Below, piece by piece: positions 10,545 to 23,500 of a stretch of 64,000 nucleotides of DNA. The notes below the pieces were generated by a model. That model did not search any database. It was given only the letters and a program-made list of their open reading frames with translations, and had not been told where the DNA came from. Origin of the DNA: Theristus sp. LFF4_11 (lineage: Eukaryota > Nematoda > Chromadorea > Monhysterida > Xyalidae); assembly GCA_030248135.1 (NCBI GenBank), contig JASANC010001224.1, forward strand, positions 23,322-87,321. The letters are read 5' to 3'. The position numbers were made by a program, and so were the translations under genes. Numbering within the stretch: position 1 is the stretch's first letter; each line of letters begins with the position of its first letter.

Positions 10545-13500
10545 ATGTGCAAAGTTTGTCAACTTCTGCTGATTCTGCTGCTGTGTGCGCTTTGCGCAGT
10601 GCTGCATGCCCGCTGTCCCTCAAAAGAAGCCGTTCGCAAAAACGTGAGATCCTCAGAAATTTTTCACGCTGCCAAAATAAAGAACAAAGGTATGCACGGA
10701 CGGAGTTGCAGAGCACGAAACCAGATGGGCGCAAACAATGAAACGTGCTGAAAAAATTGAGAAAACCCAACTGCAGCGTTGTCCAAATTTTCAACTCCCT
10801 CACCGAAACTTGGTTTCGTGTTTTTCTTGTCTGTCTGACCACGTTTTGCCAACCCGGTTCGTTTGTAGTAATTTCGGCACTTCATGACAAAGTTAACAGT
10901 TCGCATGGCATTTTGGAGAAATTCGTGGCAAAAGACTGTATTTGGCAACTTCAACGTTAAAAAAGTGAAAGTTGACAAACTCCTGTGAAATGAGCAACCG
11001 AAAAGTTTGTTTGCACCGTTGGTTTTAAAGTTTGGTTGCGCGAAGCTTGTCAATTTCAAGTACAAACAACACGCTAAAGTTGCTTTTTAGCAAGTCCTGT
11101 GTCTCGAAAATTGTTAAATTCAATCTTATGCCACGAATTCGCTCAAATTCGCCTAAAGTCTTGCAAATAAGGCGCCCTTGTAAAGGACTATTATAGTGGC
11201 GTCGGCGTGGCGTCCTTTTGTGCTTTTTAACGTGTTGATTTGCTGATTTAGCCTTATCCCACTTAGGGGACATAGAAAGTCAAAACTACGTACATGCTAG
11301 AACAACAAAAAACACTGAAAACTGTGGCTTCTATTAAAAGGGTCTAAAACGACACAACGAACTGCGACGTCAACACAACGCAACCGAACTGAGGCTGGAT
11401 AAAAAGCTGAACAAATTCGCACAGGTAAGCTCGTTTAACAAACTAACGAACGAAGGCGATGTTACAGGGTGACACAAAGGTGACACCCGTGTTGTTATGG
11501 GTCTGGTTTGGGTGGTTCTATTTGGTGAAATGCTGCGTAACCAAATCTTTTTTATTGTGGGCGGGTCTCACGAACATATGAATCGTGGGACGCGGCAGCG
11601 CAGTCCCACAATATTATTTCAGAAAGCTCATTGCGAATATTTTGAAATTTCAATCGACCATAACATTCATGATAAATGACTAAACCAAGAAATGCTATTT
11701 GCTGTGCTAAGGTGGCCCGATACCCTATCCATCCAAACCAAAAAATTAAACATCGGTTGCTTCTGTGATTTTACAGAACAAAAAAACCGAAAAAAAAATT
11801 CAGGTTGTTGTTGTTGTTGTTGTTGTCGTTGTTGTTGTCGACCGTTTCGGTGTCCACAAAAAATCTAAAGTTGTGTTCAAATTCGAATTCCAAATTGTAC
11901 GGTATCCTATGTAATCGACCATGCTGCGTCTGATAGGCTAGGTGCCGAATTGTGAAAAAAACTGTTTTTACCCGTGCCGGGTATAAAAAGAGTGCCCGTT
12001 AAGGGGTTTCCTGGTAAAAATCGTTGTTCTGATTTCATATTCCACGGTATTCATGTAATCGACCATGCTGCGTCTGATAGGCTAAGTGCTGAATTGTGAA
12101 ACATTGTTTTTTTATCTGTGCCGGGGTTGAAAAGGGTACTGTTTTTACCCGTGCCTGGTATAAAAAGGGTCCCCGGAAGGGTTTCCTCCTAAAAAACGTT
12201 GTTCTGATTACAAATGCAACGGAAACCATTGTAGTCAACTATGCTGCGTCTGATAGGCTATAGTTTAGGTGCAAAATAGCGAAAAACTAGTGAAAACTGA
12301 TATTAACCCGTGCCTGGGTTGAAAAGGGTCTACGGAAGGGTTTGCTCCTAAAAATCCTTGCTCTGAGTACAAATGCAACAGAAACCATTGCAGTCGACTA
12401 TGCTATGCTGCGTCTGATAGGCTAAAACCCTATAAACTCTTTGAGATATAAAAGAAAAAGACAAGTTCGGAAAAATGCCCGAAAAGCATGAAAAAGACCA
12501 AATATTATTTCAGAATGACAGAGATAGAAAAGTGTGACACAAGGATTTTCACAAGATCAAACATTTTATGAAACGTGTGTGAACTGGAAAGTTACAAACT
12601 GAAATAATATTTACGTCAATATATTTTTGTCATTTCAAGGCACTGGCTCCGGTTGTGACCGCACTCATCGTAAAAGGGTTCAGCCCGCAAACAACATATT
12701 AAGCAAATCATTTGATACAGTATTCACAGACAAAAAGAGCATGTTCACAGCAGCAAATGATTTTTTTTTGCAGCATCAAATGAAGTGAGATAAAATTTGT
12801 ACAGAGATTGTGCCTTCCTTGAGAATGACAAAAAAGATATTGGCGTAAATATTATTTCAGTTTGTAACTTTCCAGTTCACACACGTTTCATAAAATGTTT
12901 GATCTTGTGAAAATCCTTGTGTCACACTTTTCTATCTCTGTCATTCTGAAATAATATTTGGTCTTTTTCATGCCCTTCGGGCATTTTTCCGAACTTGTCT
13001 AAATTTAGCGCAAAAAACTGATGGTGGCTGGTGGTGGCTGTTAATGTGCTGCCTCCCCTTCCACAGGTTTATTGCATTCAAATTGCAGCAATTTATTTAT
13101 TTCTTCTTTTCGCGAAAAGTTATAAATTGCAGCCTAGAATTTTCAGTCAACAGCCATCAGAAAGTCGTTCATCAAAAACTGTATTTTCAAAGTTTTTCTT
13201 TGATTCTTCGCGGATCGACGAACTAAGTCAAGTAAGTCCTGTCTTTCTTATGGGTCTGATATCGGGGGGAGGGTTTACAAACGGGTGAGATCATATATAC
13301 AAGACTTTCCAGTCGACATCTGCAAGCGTCCTGAGTCACAGAGTCACAAGAAGAAAAGAGCTTATACACGCCTGCAAACAAGCCGCTTTTCTTGTTCAGC
13401 AGCGCGCCGAGACGCTCGCTCGAACGAACGTGCTCGCACACGCGCCCAGTGCGTACGGCGAGAATTTGTTCATGAGCGCAGGCGTCGACTTCACGGCCAC

Positions 13501-13574
13501 GCAGGCGGTCGACATGTGGTATGAGGAGGTGCAGTACTACGACTTCAAACGGCCCGGATTCAGCAAAAAAACCG
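10545..13574 (+). CDS. CAP/SCP-domain secreted protein, copy 1 (3' exons not found)
   Basis: Three phase-matched exons: 10545-10643, 11341-11424 and 13400-13574. Exon 1 has a start codon, a hydrophobic signal peptide (LLLILLLCALCAVLHA) and CPSKEAVRKN. Exon 2 gives the first CAP helix, HNELRRQHNATELRLD. Exon 3 gives APSAYGENLFMS and the helix AVDMWYEEVQYYDF. Signal peptide position, CP-x-K motif and phase-0 exon-1 donor parallel the downstream copy, so these are tandem paralogues. Exon 3 ends in phase 1, as does the matching exon of copy 2. The expected next exon (HFTQVVW motif) was not found in the 1.1 kb before copy 2, which holds a hairpin MITE and a satellite. The copy is either truncated by these insertions or splices onto the 3' exons of copy 2. 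CAP proteins are usually secreted; the molecular function is unknown. Confidence 0.65.
11940..12425 (+). repeat. Direct repeats with TATGCTGCGTCTGATAGGCTA motif in CAP copy 1 intron
   Basis: Four imperfect copies of a unit of about 150 to 180 bases. Each contains a CATGCTGCGTCTGATAGGCTA-like motif (positions about 11920, 12062, 12239 and 12400) followed by a CCCGTGCC.GG block and an AAGGGT block. No coding content is seen. Confidence 0.75.
12459..13000. repeat. Long palindrome (about 190-bp arms) in CAP copy 1 intron
   Basis: The left arm 12459-12650, starting AGACAAGTTCGGAAAAATGC, is nearly the exact reverse complement of about 12810-13000, which ends GCATTTTTCCGAACTTGTCT. The loop is about 160 bases. 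Arm identity is very high, so it is recent or kept similar by gene conversion. Confidence 0.85.
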
Positions 13575-13611
13575 GTCAGCCCGGCAATGCTACTATTGCA
13601 CACAGTCGCGC

Positions 13612-13783
13612 ACAAAAATTACAGATGCAATATCAGGTAGCTGATTGGTTGGTGATCACCACGTGATGCGCGCTTTTTCTGTGGGGGCATTGCTGTCGAG
13701 GCCGGAGTCTGACCTGCACAGAAAGAATGCATCACGTGGCCGTCAGCCAATCAGCTGATTGCCGATAATTTAGAGTTCGACTG
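13612..13783. mobile_element. CAGCTGATTGGTTGG hairpin MITE, copy 1
   Basis: An inverted repeat whose arms contain AGCTGATTGGTTGGTGATCAC and CAGCCAATCAGCTGATTG, with GCATTGCTG in the middle. It starts 37 bases after the donor of CAP copy 1 exon 3. A second copy lies at 16969-17153. Confidence 0.75.
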
Positions 13784-13859
13784 TACAAGTACGTAAACAG
13801 ACATCCAGTTATTGATAATACACCCACTGAGAACACTGCATCATCATTAGGCACGCAAC

Positions 13860-14330
13860 GTTGCACATGTGTTACGTAAGGTTACGTTTAACGCAGTTTT
13901 TACGTAATGTTTACGTGACGGTTTATGTAATGTTTCACGTAACGGTTTGCTCCAAACGTTTACGCGGCTTTTACGTAACGTTTACGTGACGGTAACCGTA
14001 GTGTTTCACGTAAAGGTTTGCTCCAAACGTTTACGCAGCGTTTACGTAACGTTTGCGTGATGGTTTACGTAGTGTTTCACGTAACGGTTTGCTCCAAACG
14101 TTTACGCAGCTTTCACGTAACGTTTACGTGACGGTTTACGTAGTGTTTCACGTAACGGTTTGCTCCAAACGTTTACGCAGCTTTTACGAAACATTTACGT
14201 GACGGTTTACGTAGTGTTTTAGCGTAACGGTTTGCTCCAAACGTTAACGCAGCTTTTACGTAACGTTTGCGTGATGGTTTACGACAGCGGCTTTCGTGGT
14301 GTTTTATGCACGGTGCGGTTTCAGTAACGA
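13860..14330 (+). repeat. Satellite of about 80-bp units rich in TTTACGTAAC
   Basis: Five to six copies of a unit containing TGTTTCACGTAACGGTTTGC then TCCAAACGTTTACGCAGC and TTTTACGTAACGTTTACGTG. It lies between the two CAP copies. A degraded stretch with the same ACGTAA words occurs at 40555-40740. Confidence 0.85.
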
Positions 14331-14693
14331 TTGAAACCGAAAAAAAGCGAAGCATAATTTCAGGTCCATCGGCATAAACAGGAAAACATTTACGTGCATC
14401 TGTTTCGAGCTGATTTCCACGATTTCTCTTTGTTGTTGCCGTGCATTGTTTTACTTGTCCGTCTACATGCGTCTACAAGCACATCTAATATAAAACCATA
14501 GCCATAAAAGTAAAGAAAAAAATTAGGATAGAGCCATTTTGCTGCGCGCCATGAGGAAGTTTTACATTGGTTTCAGGTCTAGTCGTCGTGTTCTTTTTTA
14601 GTTTTACTTACCCTTGGTCATACTAGGGATTTCCATTATTTTCACTAACTTTTATTTTAAGATTTCACCACAAACAATTACGGGGTTGACACA

Positions 14694-16731
14694 ATGCTTT
14701 TGCTGCTCGTTCTTGCAACATTTCCGATCAACTTGATCGCAGCAGACTGTCCAAACAAAAACGAGTTCAGGAAACAGGTCTGTAATAACATGGCTGCCGA
14801 GTTCCTTGACTGGCAAAAAATGTTGCCACGTTTGTTGCCATCCTGTGCGTTGAATAAATGGCAATAAATAGCTGCCAACGCGCATGTTGTTCGCTTTTGC
14901 AGAGTTTTGAACAACACAGCGCGTTTGCCGCTGTTTAGCTGGAAACGGCAGTTTACGAAACTAAATGACACTTTGGAAGCTGCGTTTCATTCAAAGTTGA
15001 TACTGATCAACAGGCAATAACTGGCTTTTGCTACGAGCACGGAGCCTTTGAAATTGCCATTTTCGAGGGGATTTTGAATCTACATTTACACACGCATATA
15101 AAGGACAATGCGCCAATGAATTCACGCAGTTGTTCTGTTCTCTTTTTTTGCGTGTGGCGGTGGTTGCTCATTGGTTTTTTTCTCGCAAAGTGTATCCAAT
15201 ATCGCTGATGCTCTGGCAGATGCTCACTTCTCACAACGCGTTGCGTGCGGGTCACGGAGGCGAACCACTGCGTTTGCACTGGTCCATGTCAAAGTACGCG
15301 CAGTACTGGGCCGACAATTTGGCCGCACGACATACCGTACAGCATACGGACCAACAGAAACGTTTGATGGAAGACTGGGGCGAAAATATTGGTCGGAACT
15401 TTTTTGGGGGGCAAAAAAGCTCAAGTCCGCTATTTTACTGCTCTTTATAACGGAACTCACGTGACAGCCGCAGTTAGCTTTGACGGATAACGCATTTTTG
15501 GGCTCATAATTCTTATTCCTTATTGCCGATGAATCGAACTTCATGGCTTTCCCTGGTTGACCCTGTCACCATCGTGGCCTGGTGGCAGCGCGTTAGACAA
15601 TTGTCTTTGCGTTCGGGGGTCGAATCCCCGCCGAGGGGTATACAGGCACTTGATGACAGAGAAAATTCAATGGGCGCCCTACTAGACGGCGCTCTGTTCC
15701 CTTTTCTGAACAAGCTCTGGCTAAAAATATTGCCAAAAAGCTACCGATCGTTCGTTCGTTCGTTCGTTCGTTGAAGTATCGTTGCTGTTGCGTTACGTTG
15801 CACACATTACCTCATAACGTGAAAGTTGGTGTATGCACATTCGCAAATAAGCAATGCGGCCACGTCGGGGCTTATCTCCTGATGGGGAAAGCGCATCGAC
15901 CGACCAAAAGTCGGTCGCGCTACCACGAGACTACGATAAGATGCATCAGCCGATGTCGTTTTTTCCTAACGAAACAGCATATAATGGTTTACACAGGCGA
16001 GTTTTCAAGCGGCAACTTAACGGCTGCAAAAGTGGCGTACGCTTGGTATAACGAGATCAAAGATTACAACTGGCATGCCCCGAACGAGCTTGACCCTGCA
16101 ACCGGTACGTGACGTGCACGGACGTGCTTCGAGTTAGGCCACCAGGTTTAAGTAAACGTGCATTCATGAAGCAGTATTTGGTGACCGCGTAGCTATGTTT
16201 CAATACAGCTCTACGCGACACCACTAAATACTGTATTGTTTCATGAATGCCGGTTAATGTTGTGTCTAACGTCGAAATTACCCCCGTTGCTTCAGGTTAG
16301 TTTCTTTCTAATTTCTGTTCCAAATTGTCGATGTTTTTTTGTTTATTATTTCACATGCTGCTCATACAGGTACGATCTTATGCAGCGTTTGTGTTGCTCT
16401 ATTTTTATGCGCTTATCTTTTTATACGCTATTGTCGTTTTTTGTCAAGCTAAAAGTGGCACGGTTTGAACACCACGTGCGTGCGCTTTCATCAAATTATG
16501 TAGGTCACTTCACGCAAGTCGTTTGGAAGGGCAGCAAATTCTTGGGCGTCGGCGTTGCTTGCGGTACAAATGGAAAAATGTGTGGTGTTTTTAAAAAATG
16601 TTTTTCAAACTTCTGAGAATTTGAAGAACTGCTTTTGTGAGCGAACATAGTTTTTTTTCAGTTACGTTGCTGCGGAATACAAAAAAGCTGGCAATAAACC
16701 GGGTAGCTACAAGGAAAATGTTGTACAATAA
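14694..16731 (+). CDS. CAP/SCP-domain secreted protein, copy 2 (complete, 169 aa)
   Basis: Five exons, 14694-14777, 15220-15391, 15997-16104, 16504-16579 and 16662-16731, join in frame to 169 residues plus TAA. Exon 1 encodes a signal peptide (LLLLVLATFPINLIAA) then CPNKNEFRKQ. Exon 2 has SHNALRAGHGGEPLRLHW, SKYAQYWADNLA and ends in the GENIG motif. Exon 3 has the AYAWYNEIKDYNW helix. Exon 4 has HFTQVVWKGSKFLGVG. Exon 5 has YVAAEYKKAGNKPG. All four CAP signature blocks are present in order, with the length of a single compact domain. The usual Cys before the final Y-x-P-x-GN block is replaced by Ile-Tyr and the Pro by Lys-Ala, so the fold is GAPR-1-like with few disulfides. Secretion is inferred. 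A SINE and a hairpin MITE lie in its introns. Poly(A) signal AATAAA at 16922-16927. Confidence 0.9.
15574..15745 (+). mobile_element. tRNA-derived SINE, family 1, copy a
   Basis: Begins GTGGCCTGGTGGCAGCGCG (A-box like) and has GGGTCGAATCCC (B-box like, about 15617-15628), followed by a shared body (GAGGGGTATACAGGCACTTG, GGGCGCCCTACTAG). Other copies: 20475-20693 (minus), 57026-57222 (minus) and 62766-62880 (plus). It lies in intron 2 of CAP copy 2, and a (TTCG)n tract follows at about 15748-15772. A functional tRNA is unlikely because only the promoter-like head is kept in all copies. Confidence 0.8.
16159..16252. mobile_element. Hairpin MITE (GGCATTCAT family), copy 2
   Basis: Runs from GCATTCATGAAGCAGTATTT to CTGTATTGTTTCATGAATGC with a GCGTAGCTA / GCTCTACGC centre, inside intron 3 of CAP copy 2. 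Same family as 9424-9510. Confidence 0.8.
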
Positions 16732-16921
16732 GTGAAAAAAAATCCTCTTTTCTTTGTGGTTTGCATGTGTACCAAATAGGCAGTGATTGTTTGTTTAAAT
16801 TAAACTGTGATTGCGATTGTGACTAAATGAACACACGTTTTTTGTATGCAAGGTTTTCACGATTGCCAGCATCAGTGGTATCAGCACACAAACATCACGC
16901 AATACTCTAACGTGAATCTGG

Positions 16922-16927
16922 AATAAA
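16922..16927 (+). promoter_or_regulatory. Poly(A) signal of CAP copy 2
   Basis: AATAAA 190 bases after the TAA stop of CAP copy 2, the first such hexamer downstream. Confidence 0.45.
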
Positions 16928-16968
16928 ATTTCATTTTTTCGCATCATGATAAGCTTAACCCCTGCCTG

Positions 16969-17153
16969 CAGTTGAACTCTGAATTGAAGGCAATCAGCTG
17001 ATTGGTTGGTAATAACGTGGTTTGCGATAGCGTGTGCTTTCTGCGCAGGCATTGCTGGGGGGGGGAGGCGGGAGTCTGGCATGCACAGACAGCATACAGC
17101 ATCACGTGATCACCAACCAACCAGCTGATTGCTTATAATTTATAGTTCAACTG
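16969..17153. mobile_element. CAGCTGATTGGTTGG hairpin MITE, copy 2
   Basis: Outer ends CAGTTGAACTCTGAATTGAA and the inverse TATAATTTATAGTTCAACTG, inner arms GCAATCAGCTGATTGGTTGG and CCAACCAGCTGATTGC. Same layout as 13612-13783. Confidence 0.8.
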
Positions 17154-17578
17154 CATTGTATAGTCGTGAAACAGCCAACTGATACATCGCTGATTTGCTG
17201 CACACATCCTGGGCAGCCAATCAACGAGTCGTGTTTGAATTTGCTGAACAAATTGTAATTATAAAGCAGAAAAACGTCTGCCCAACGGGCGGCCCACTCG
17301 CCCAACGCGTGAAAGCTGCTGCAGCAGTGAAAAGTCGAAATAAATTTCGTTTCTGCACACAAATACCAGCGTTTATGTCTGATTACAAGTTTAATCAAAC
17401 ACTTTGCGGAAGAATTCAGGTTCTCTGTCTCTCTGCTGCTCACGCATTTTTCGGCTCCGAAACATTCAGAGAAATTTGTTGGCAGAATTTATCGCGGTGA
17501 TGAACAGTTAGTTCACTTTTCACAACAGAATTGGCGCTCCTTCTTATCTTTAGCTGATCAAAGAAATCAGAAAAAAAA

Positions 17579-20500
17579 ATGTTTCCGGAATTGCGCTGGA
17601 CAACGTCAGCGTTTGCCACTGTTTTAATGTTGACATTAGTCGTTGAAGTGTACTCCGCTACACAAAACCACGAACTGGTGGTCTCTGTAAACAAGGTGAA
17701 TGGTATTACACATTTCACATGTTTGGATTTTGGTCTGATGCGGCTTTCCCAGCTAATTTTAACGTTTTTGCAGCAAAAATCCTAAAAAAACGGAGATTCG
17801 ATGCGATCGAACGAATAATTACTGGTCTCAATCAAGCCAGTGCATTTGAACGCAATACCGTAAAGTCTTGCATATAAGGTCTCCTAATATAATTTTGAAA
17901 ATCAAAAATTTCTGAAAAAAGTGGAATTTCGTGTGACAGCCTTATAAGTGGGAGGAGGTCTTATAAAGCGAACATTAGGAATTCCGGGCCTTATAAACGG
18001 GGTAGGATTTTGACCGTGTCAAAATTTTGATTTTTTTGGTTTCCCGCCGTGTGACACTCCGCCCACTTTTGGGTGGGGGTCTTATAAGAGGGAGAAACCT
18101 TATATGCAAGACTTTACGGTAACGTTGCTCAAAGACACGCAAACACACAGGCACACACGCTGAGCGCGTGTGTTTGCTTGCCTATTCTGCAATTTCACAA
18201 TCTTCAGTCTAGATTGAACCCATCTTTGGTGCTTCTGAAGCTCCTTTACGGCACGCAAACAGCAGGCTGGTTTTCCGTGGCTGTGCCCTCCCTGGGTCAA
18301 GCTATCATATTTGCAGGCTACAAAACCGGCCCGGGAACTGCTTAAAGCCATGTTTTGTGCATGTTTGAATAACGCCGTGTATCTAGTGGAGTCATAATGT
18401 GCCATTTTGGGTTTAATCGAGCCGCACAGTTTGTCCCATGCAAAGTGCAGTGACACAACCAGCGGTCACGGTCCCGCCACCGTAGTTCTATTCATATTAT
18501 CAGTTTTTTAGGTTCTGCAACTCAATGCGTGTGCGCAGACATTAGAAAGGAAATGTAGCTTCAATTTTCATGTGGTAATACGAAGTCGCCAAAGTGACTC
18601 GGTCCTATTTAGGGGACTCGGGTCACTTTGCCAATTTTGAATTCCCGCGTCATGGATGAAACTGTTTACCTATCTATGCGCGCATTGAGTCTCGTGAACA
18701 AAATAAATGATAATAAAATACTCATGTCTCAATGGGAGGTCAATATGGAGCTCATCGATGGACAGCTGAGTGGTACATTTAGAAAATTTTAATTATAGCT
18801 GGGCACTGCATAAAAAAAAACATTGGAAAAGCCTTGTTCCCGCTGCACATTCCCGTGCCCATTTCCGTTCGCACATTTGTCACGGACGTTTTTTTTGTCT
18901 TTTCGCAGCGCTCTGTCGGCATCGTTGCTAATTATGATGATCTCCTGAGCAAACGCCTCGCGGCCATGTACCGACCGGCCGGGGCGAGACTAGGCCGAAA
19001 ACGAACCGGCGCAGGTGTGTGCAAACAAACCAGAGCAATCTGGGTTATTTGAAACAGCACGCGCTCAGTTTAGCGTCTGATTGGCCACGCTAAGAAAATG
19101 TCAAAATCCATGTTCAACTACTTCAAAACTGGCATGGATCTTGGCATGGATGGAGATGGATTTTGGAATGTCCGTGCCAAATTTTTGAAGGGCATTTTGT
19201 CATGGCATTTAATTTTGGCATTGAATAAATTTTTGGAATGAGTTTTTAAAACTCGTTTTTTTAGTCGACCGACCCGGCCTCCACACCTCTAGGCACAATT
19301 TTTGAAAAGTTCTCAAATTTTGATGAATTTATCACCAACCGGCTCGATGCACTGAGTTTGAAAATCATATTTATTTTTTAATTTGACCATTTTTTTAGTC
19401 AAAAACTAAGAAAAACCGTTTTTAGCGACCTTCAGAAACATTACTCTAACTCGCCTCTGCTTCAAGCTATTAACAAAATTAAAAAAAACCAATCGATTTC
19501 GCTTGTGCTCGCGCACATTTTTTATACTAACATTATTATACAAAAAATGCTGTTTAATGTTCTAAATTTAAGAAAAACTAAAAGAGTTTGTGGTTTTTGC
19601 TATGTTTAGGCATTTTTAAAGCGAGAACGGAGTAGGGTTGCTAAGTAATTCTGAAAGCCCTTGAAAAATGCTACAAGTATGTTACAAAAAATAAAAAAAT
19701 CGATTGCGCATTAAGAAGTAACGAAGTATTACAATATCGGTCGCCCGCATGCATACAGGGTATTTCCTGGTTGTCAACAAATTGTAGACAACGGAGACAA
19801 AAATCAAAATACGGGTATTAAGGCAACTTTTCTGCACTAAATCCAAAAAATAAGTACCGTTGCAAAATTTTGCGACAGTAACCCAATATTCGCGATTTTT
19901 GGCTTTTTTGGCCTTTTTTGGATTGTTTCTGGTCCGTGTGGTGTTATATCTGAACTAATCAGGCCAAATTTGGTATCAATCGGCTCCCCTTGATAATGCA
20001 AACAATTTCCAATTTTCAGGCATGAAATTGGCTTTATGGTCTACGCAGTGTTATACTTGAACGAATCTAGTCAAACTTAGCATCAATTGACTCCCCTTGA
20101 CAAGAAGAACAATTTTTATTCAAATACCGTAATTATTGCTTGACTACCGAATTTCTTAAAGCACGGTATTTTACTAATTATCTAAAAATGCGGGAGACGC
20201 ATATAAAAGGAGGAATATGGCCTTGTGTAAGCAGTGAAAGACTTGGCTCGACAACGCTTTTCAAGTCTCTGATGTCGTACACACGGATACAAGTACATAA
20301 GAGTTATATTTTTGCGCCGCGTTTGCTGTTTAAAAGCTTGCTGAAAAGCGTAAAAACTTTGAAGTTATTTTTCAATTGTCCTCTTCAGTTTAGTCTAAAA
20401 TCACACCATGTGCGAAATTCTGTAAATTCTGTGCAAAAACAGAAACATCAGAAATTGCAAAATATTGCTGCATGTAGCTTTATCGTTGTTGTTGTTGTTG

Positions 20501-23500
20501 TTTTGTTGGGATTTTTAGGCGATGTTTTTAGCCAGGGCTAACCCAGAGAAGCGTACAGAACGCCATTGAGTAGGGCGCCCATTGAGTTTTCTCTGTCATT
20601 AAGTGCCTACATACCCCTCGGCGGGGCTCGATCCCCCGAGCGCACAGACTGTAGTCTAACGCACTACCACCAGGCCACATCAGAGACTTGAAAAGCGTTG
20701 TCGAGCCAAGTCTTTCACTGCTTACACAAGGCCATATTCCTCCTTTTATATGCGTCTCCCGCATTTTTAGATAATATTCTGATTTTTACATAAGCCCCGA
20801 TGGTCGGACCAAAATCACAATACGTTGGTCACACATTCTTCTAAACCCCGGACAACTCAGGTTTTTCATTTTTCGTTTTTAGGCCAATTTCGCCTATGCT
20901 ATTTCTACGGCCCATTCGCCCAAAATCGTCACGATTCAGTACCTAGAATTGCTCACATAAGAAAACTGACCCAAAAGCAGTGATCGGCGGTTGAATTACC
21001 CTGGAAAACACAGTTTTCTTGTTTTTCATTTCTGGACCGGTTTCACTAAATTCCACGGCCGATTCGCCCGAAATCGTCACGATTCGGAATCTAAAGTTGC
21101 TCACGGAAGAAAACTAACCCAAAATCTGTTATCAGCGCATTGAATTACCCCGGAAAACACAGTTTTCTTGTTTTTCATTTTTGGACCGATTTCGCCAATT
21201 TCCACGGCCGATTCGCCCGAAATCGTCACGATTCAGTACCTAGAATTGCTCACATAAGAAAACTAACCCAGAATCCGTGATCAGCGCATTGAATTACCAA
21301 GGAAAACACCGTTTTTTGTTTTTCATTTCTGGACCGATTTCGCCAATTTCCACGGCCGATTCGCCCGAAATCGTCACGATTCAGTATCTAGAGTTGCTCA
21401 CATAAAAAACTAACCCAAAATCCGTGATCAGCGCATTGAATTACCCTGAAAAACACCCTTTTATTGTTTTTCGTTTCTGGGCCGTTTTCGCCAATTTCCA
21501 CTGCCGATTCGCCCGAAATCGTCACGATTCAGCACCTAAAGTTGCTCACGTAAAAAAACTAACCCAACATCTGTTATCAGCGCATTGAATTACCATGGAA
21601 AACACCGTTGTTTTGGTTTTTCATTTTTGGACCGATTTCGCCAATTTCCACGGCCGATTCGTCCGAAATCGTCACGATTCAGTACCTAGAATTGCTCACA
21701 TAAGAAAACTAACCCAGAATCCGTGATCAGCGCATTGAATTACCATGGAAAACACCGTTGTTTTGGTTTTTCATTTCTGGACCGATTTCGCCAATTTCCA
21801 CGGCCGATTCGCCCGAAATCGTCACGATTCAGTATCTAGAGTTGCTCACTTAAAAAACTAACTCAAAATCCGTGATCAGCGCATTGAATTACCCTGAAAA
21901 CACCATTTTCTTGTTTTTCGTTTCTAGACCGATTTCGCCAATTTCAACGACCGATTCGCTTGAAATCGTCACGAATCAGCATCTAAAGTTGCTCACGTAA
22001 GAAAACTAACCCAAAATCCGTGATCAGCGCATTGAATTACCCTGGAAAACACCATTTTCTTGTTTTTCGTTTCTAGACCGATTTCGCCAATTTACACGGC
22101 CGAATCGCCCGAAATCGTCACGATTCAGCATCTAAAGTTGCTCACGTAAGAAAACTAACCCAAAATCCGTGATCAGCGCATTGAATTACCCTGGAAAACA
22201 CTATTTTCTTGTTTTTCGTTTCTAGACCGATTTCGCCAATTTCCACGGCCGATTCGCCCGAAATCGTCACGATTCAGCATGTAAAGTTGCTCACGTAAGA
22301 AAACTAACCCAAAATCCGTGATCAGCGCATTGAATTACCCTGGAAAACACCATTTTCTTGTTTTTCGTTTCTAGACCGATTTCGCCAATTTACACGGCCG
22401 ATTCGCCCGAAATCGTCACGATTCAGCATCTAAAGTTGCTCACGTAAGAAAACTAACCCAAAATTTGTGATCAGCGGATTGAATTACTCTGGAAAACACC
22501 CTTTTCTTGTTTTTCGTTCCTGGACCAATTTCGCCAATTTCCACGGCCGATTCGCCCGAAATCGTCACGATTCAGCATCTAGAGTTGCTCACGTAAGAAA
22601 ACTAACCCAAAATTCGTGATCAGCGCATTGAATTACCCTGGAAAACACCATTTTCTTGTTTTTCGTTTCTGGACCGATTTCGCCAATTTCCACGGCCGAT
22701 TCGCCCGAAATCGTCACGATTCAGCATCTAAAGTTGCTCACGTAAGAAAACTAACCCAAAATCCGTTATCAGCGCATTGAATTACCCTGGAAAACACCCT
22801 TTTCTTGTTTTTCGTTTCTAGACCGATTTCGCCAATTTCCACGGCCGATTCGCCCGAAATCGTCACGATTCAGCATCTAAAGTTGCTCACGTAAGAAAAC
22901 TAACCCAAAATCCGTGATCAGCGCATTGAATTCCTACGGACTAGACCTTTTTCCTATTATTTTTCGTAGCTCAGACAAAATTTGTAAGAGTGAAAAGCTG
23001 ATACCCAGTCGAAATGCTACGAACTGTAAAAAATGCACAATTTTGACGAAAAAAATGCCCGGGCAAAAAAAATTTCACAATCTACGGATGAAATTACCCC
23101 AGGTTTTTTTTGTCCTTGGGAATGTGCGAGGGTAAAAATTAAAAAGGGGCACAACTAAAACCTGGGAAAAACCCGAGAACCCTTATAAATATGCCCAATT
23201 TACCAATCAAAAAACGGTTGGAAAAACTAATCATATAATTTCAAAATCTCCGGATGTAATTACCCCAGGAAACATTTTTGTTCGACTGTGAAAGTGTCGC
23301 AGGTAAAAATTGAAAGGGCGCACACTTAAAACCAGGTGAAAACCCTGCGAAATTTTAAAAATGCCCAATTTTTACCCAAAAACAGGGTCTGGGTAAAAAA
23401 TTAACCCAATTTTCAAAATCTCCGGATGGAATTACCCCAGGAAACATTTTTGTTTGACTGTGAAAGTGTCGCAGGTAAAAACTGAAAGGGCGCACACATG

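Noticed and set aside
13147..13231. Exon-like stretch between ATTTTCAG and GTAAGT in CAP copy 1 intron 2
   Set aside because: It is 85 bases, so including it would break the frame between the two CAP exons that join cleanly without it, and it has no CAP motif.
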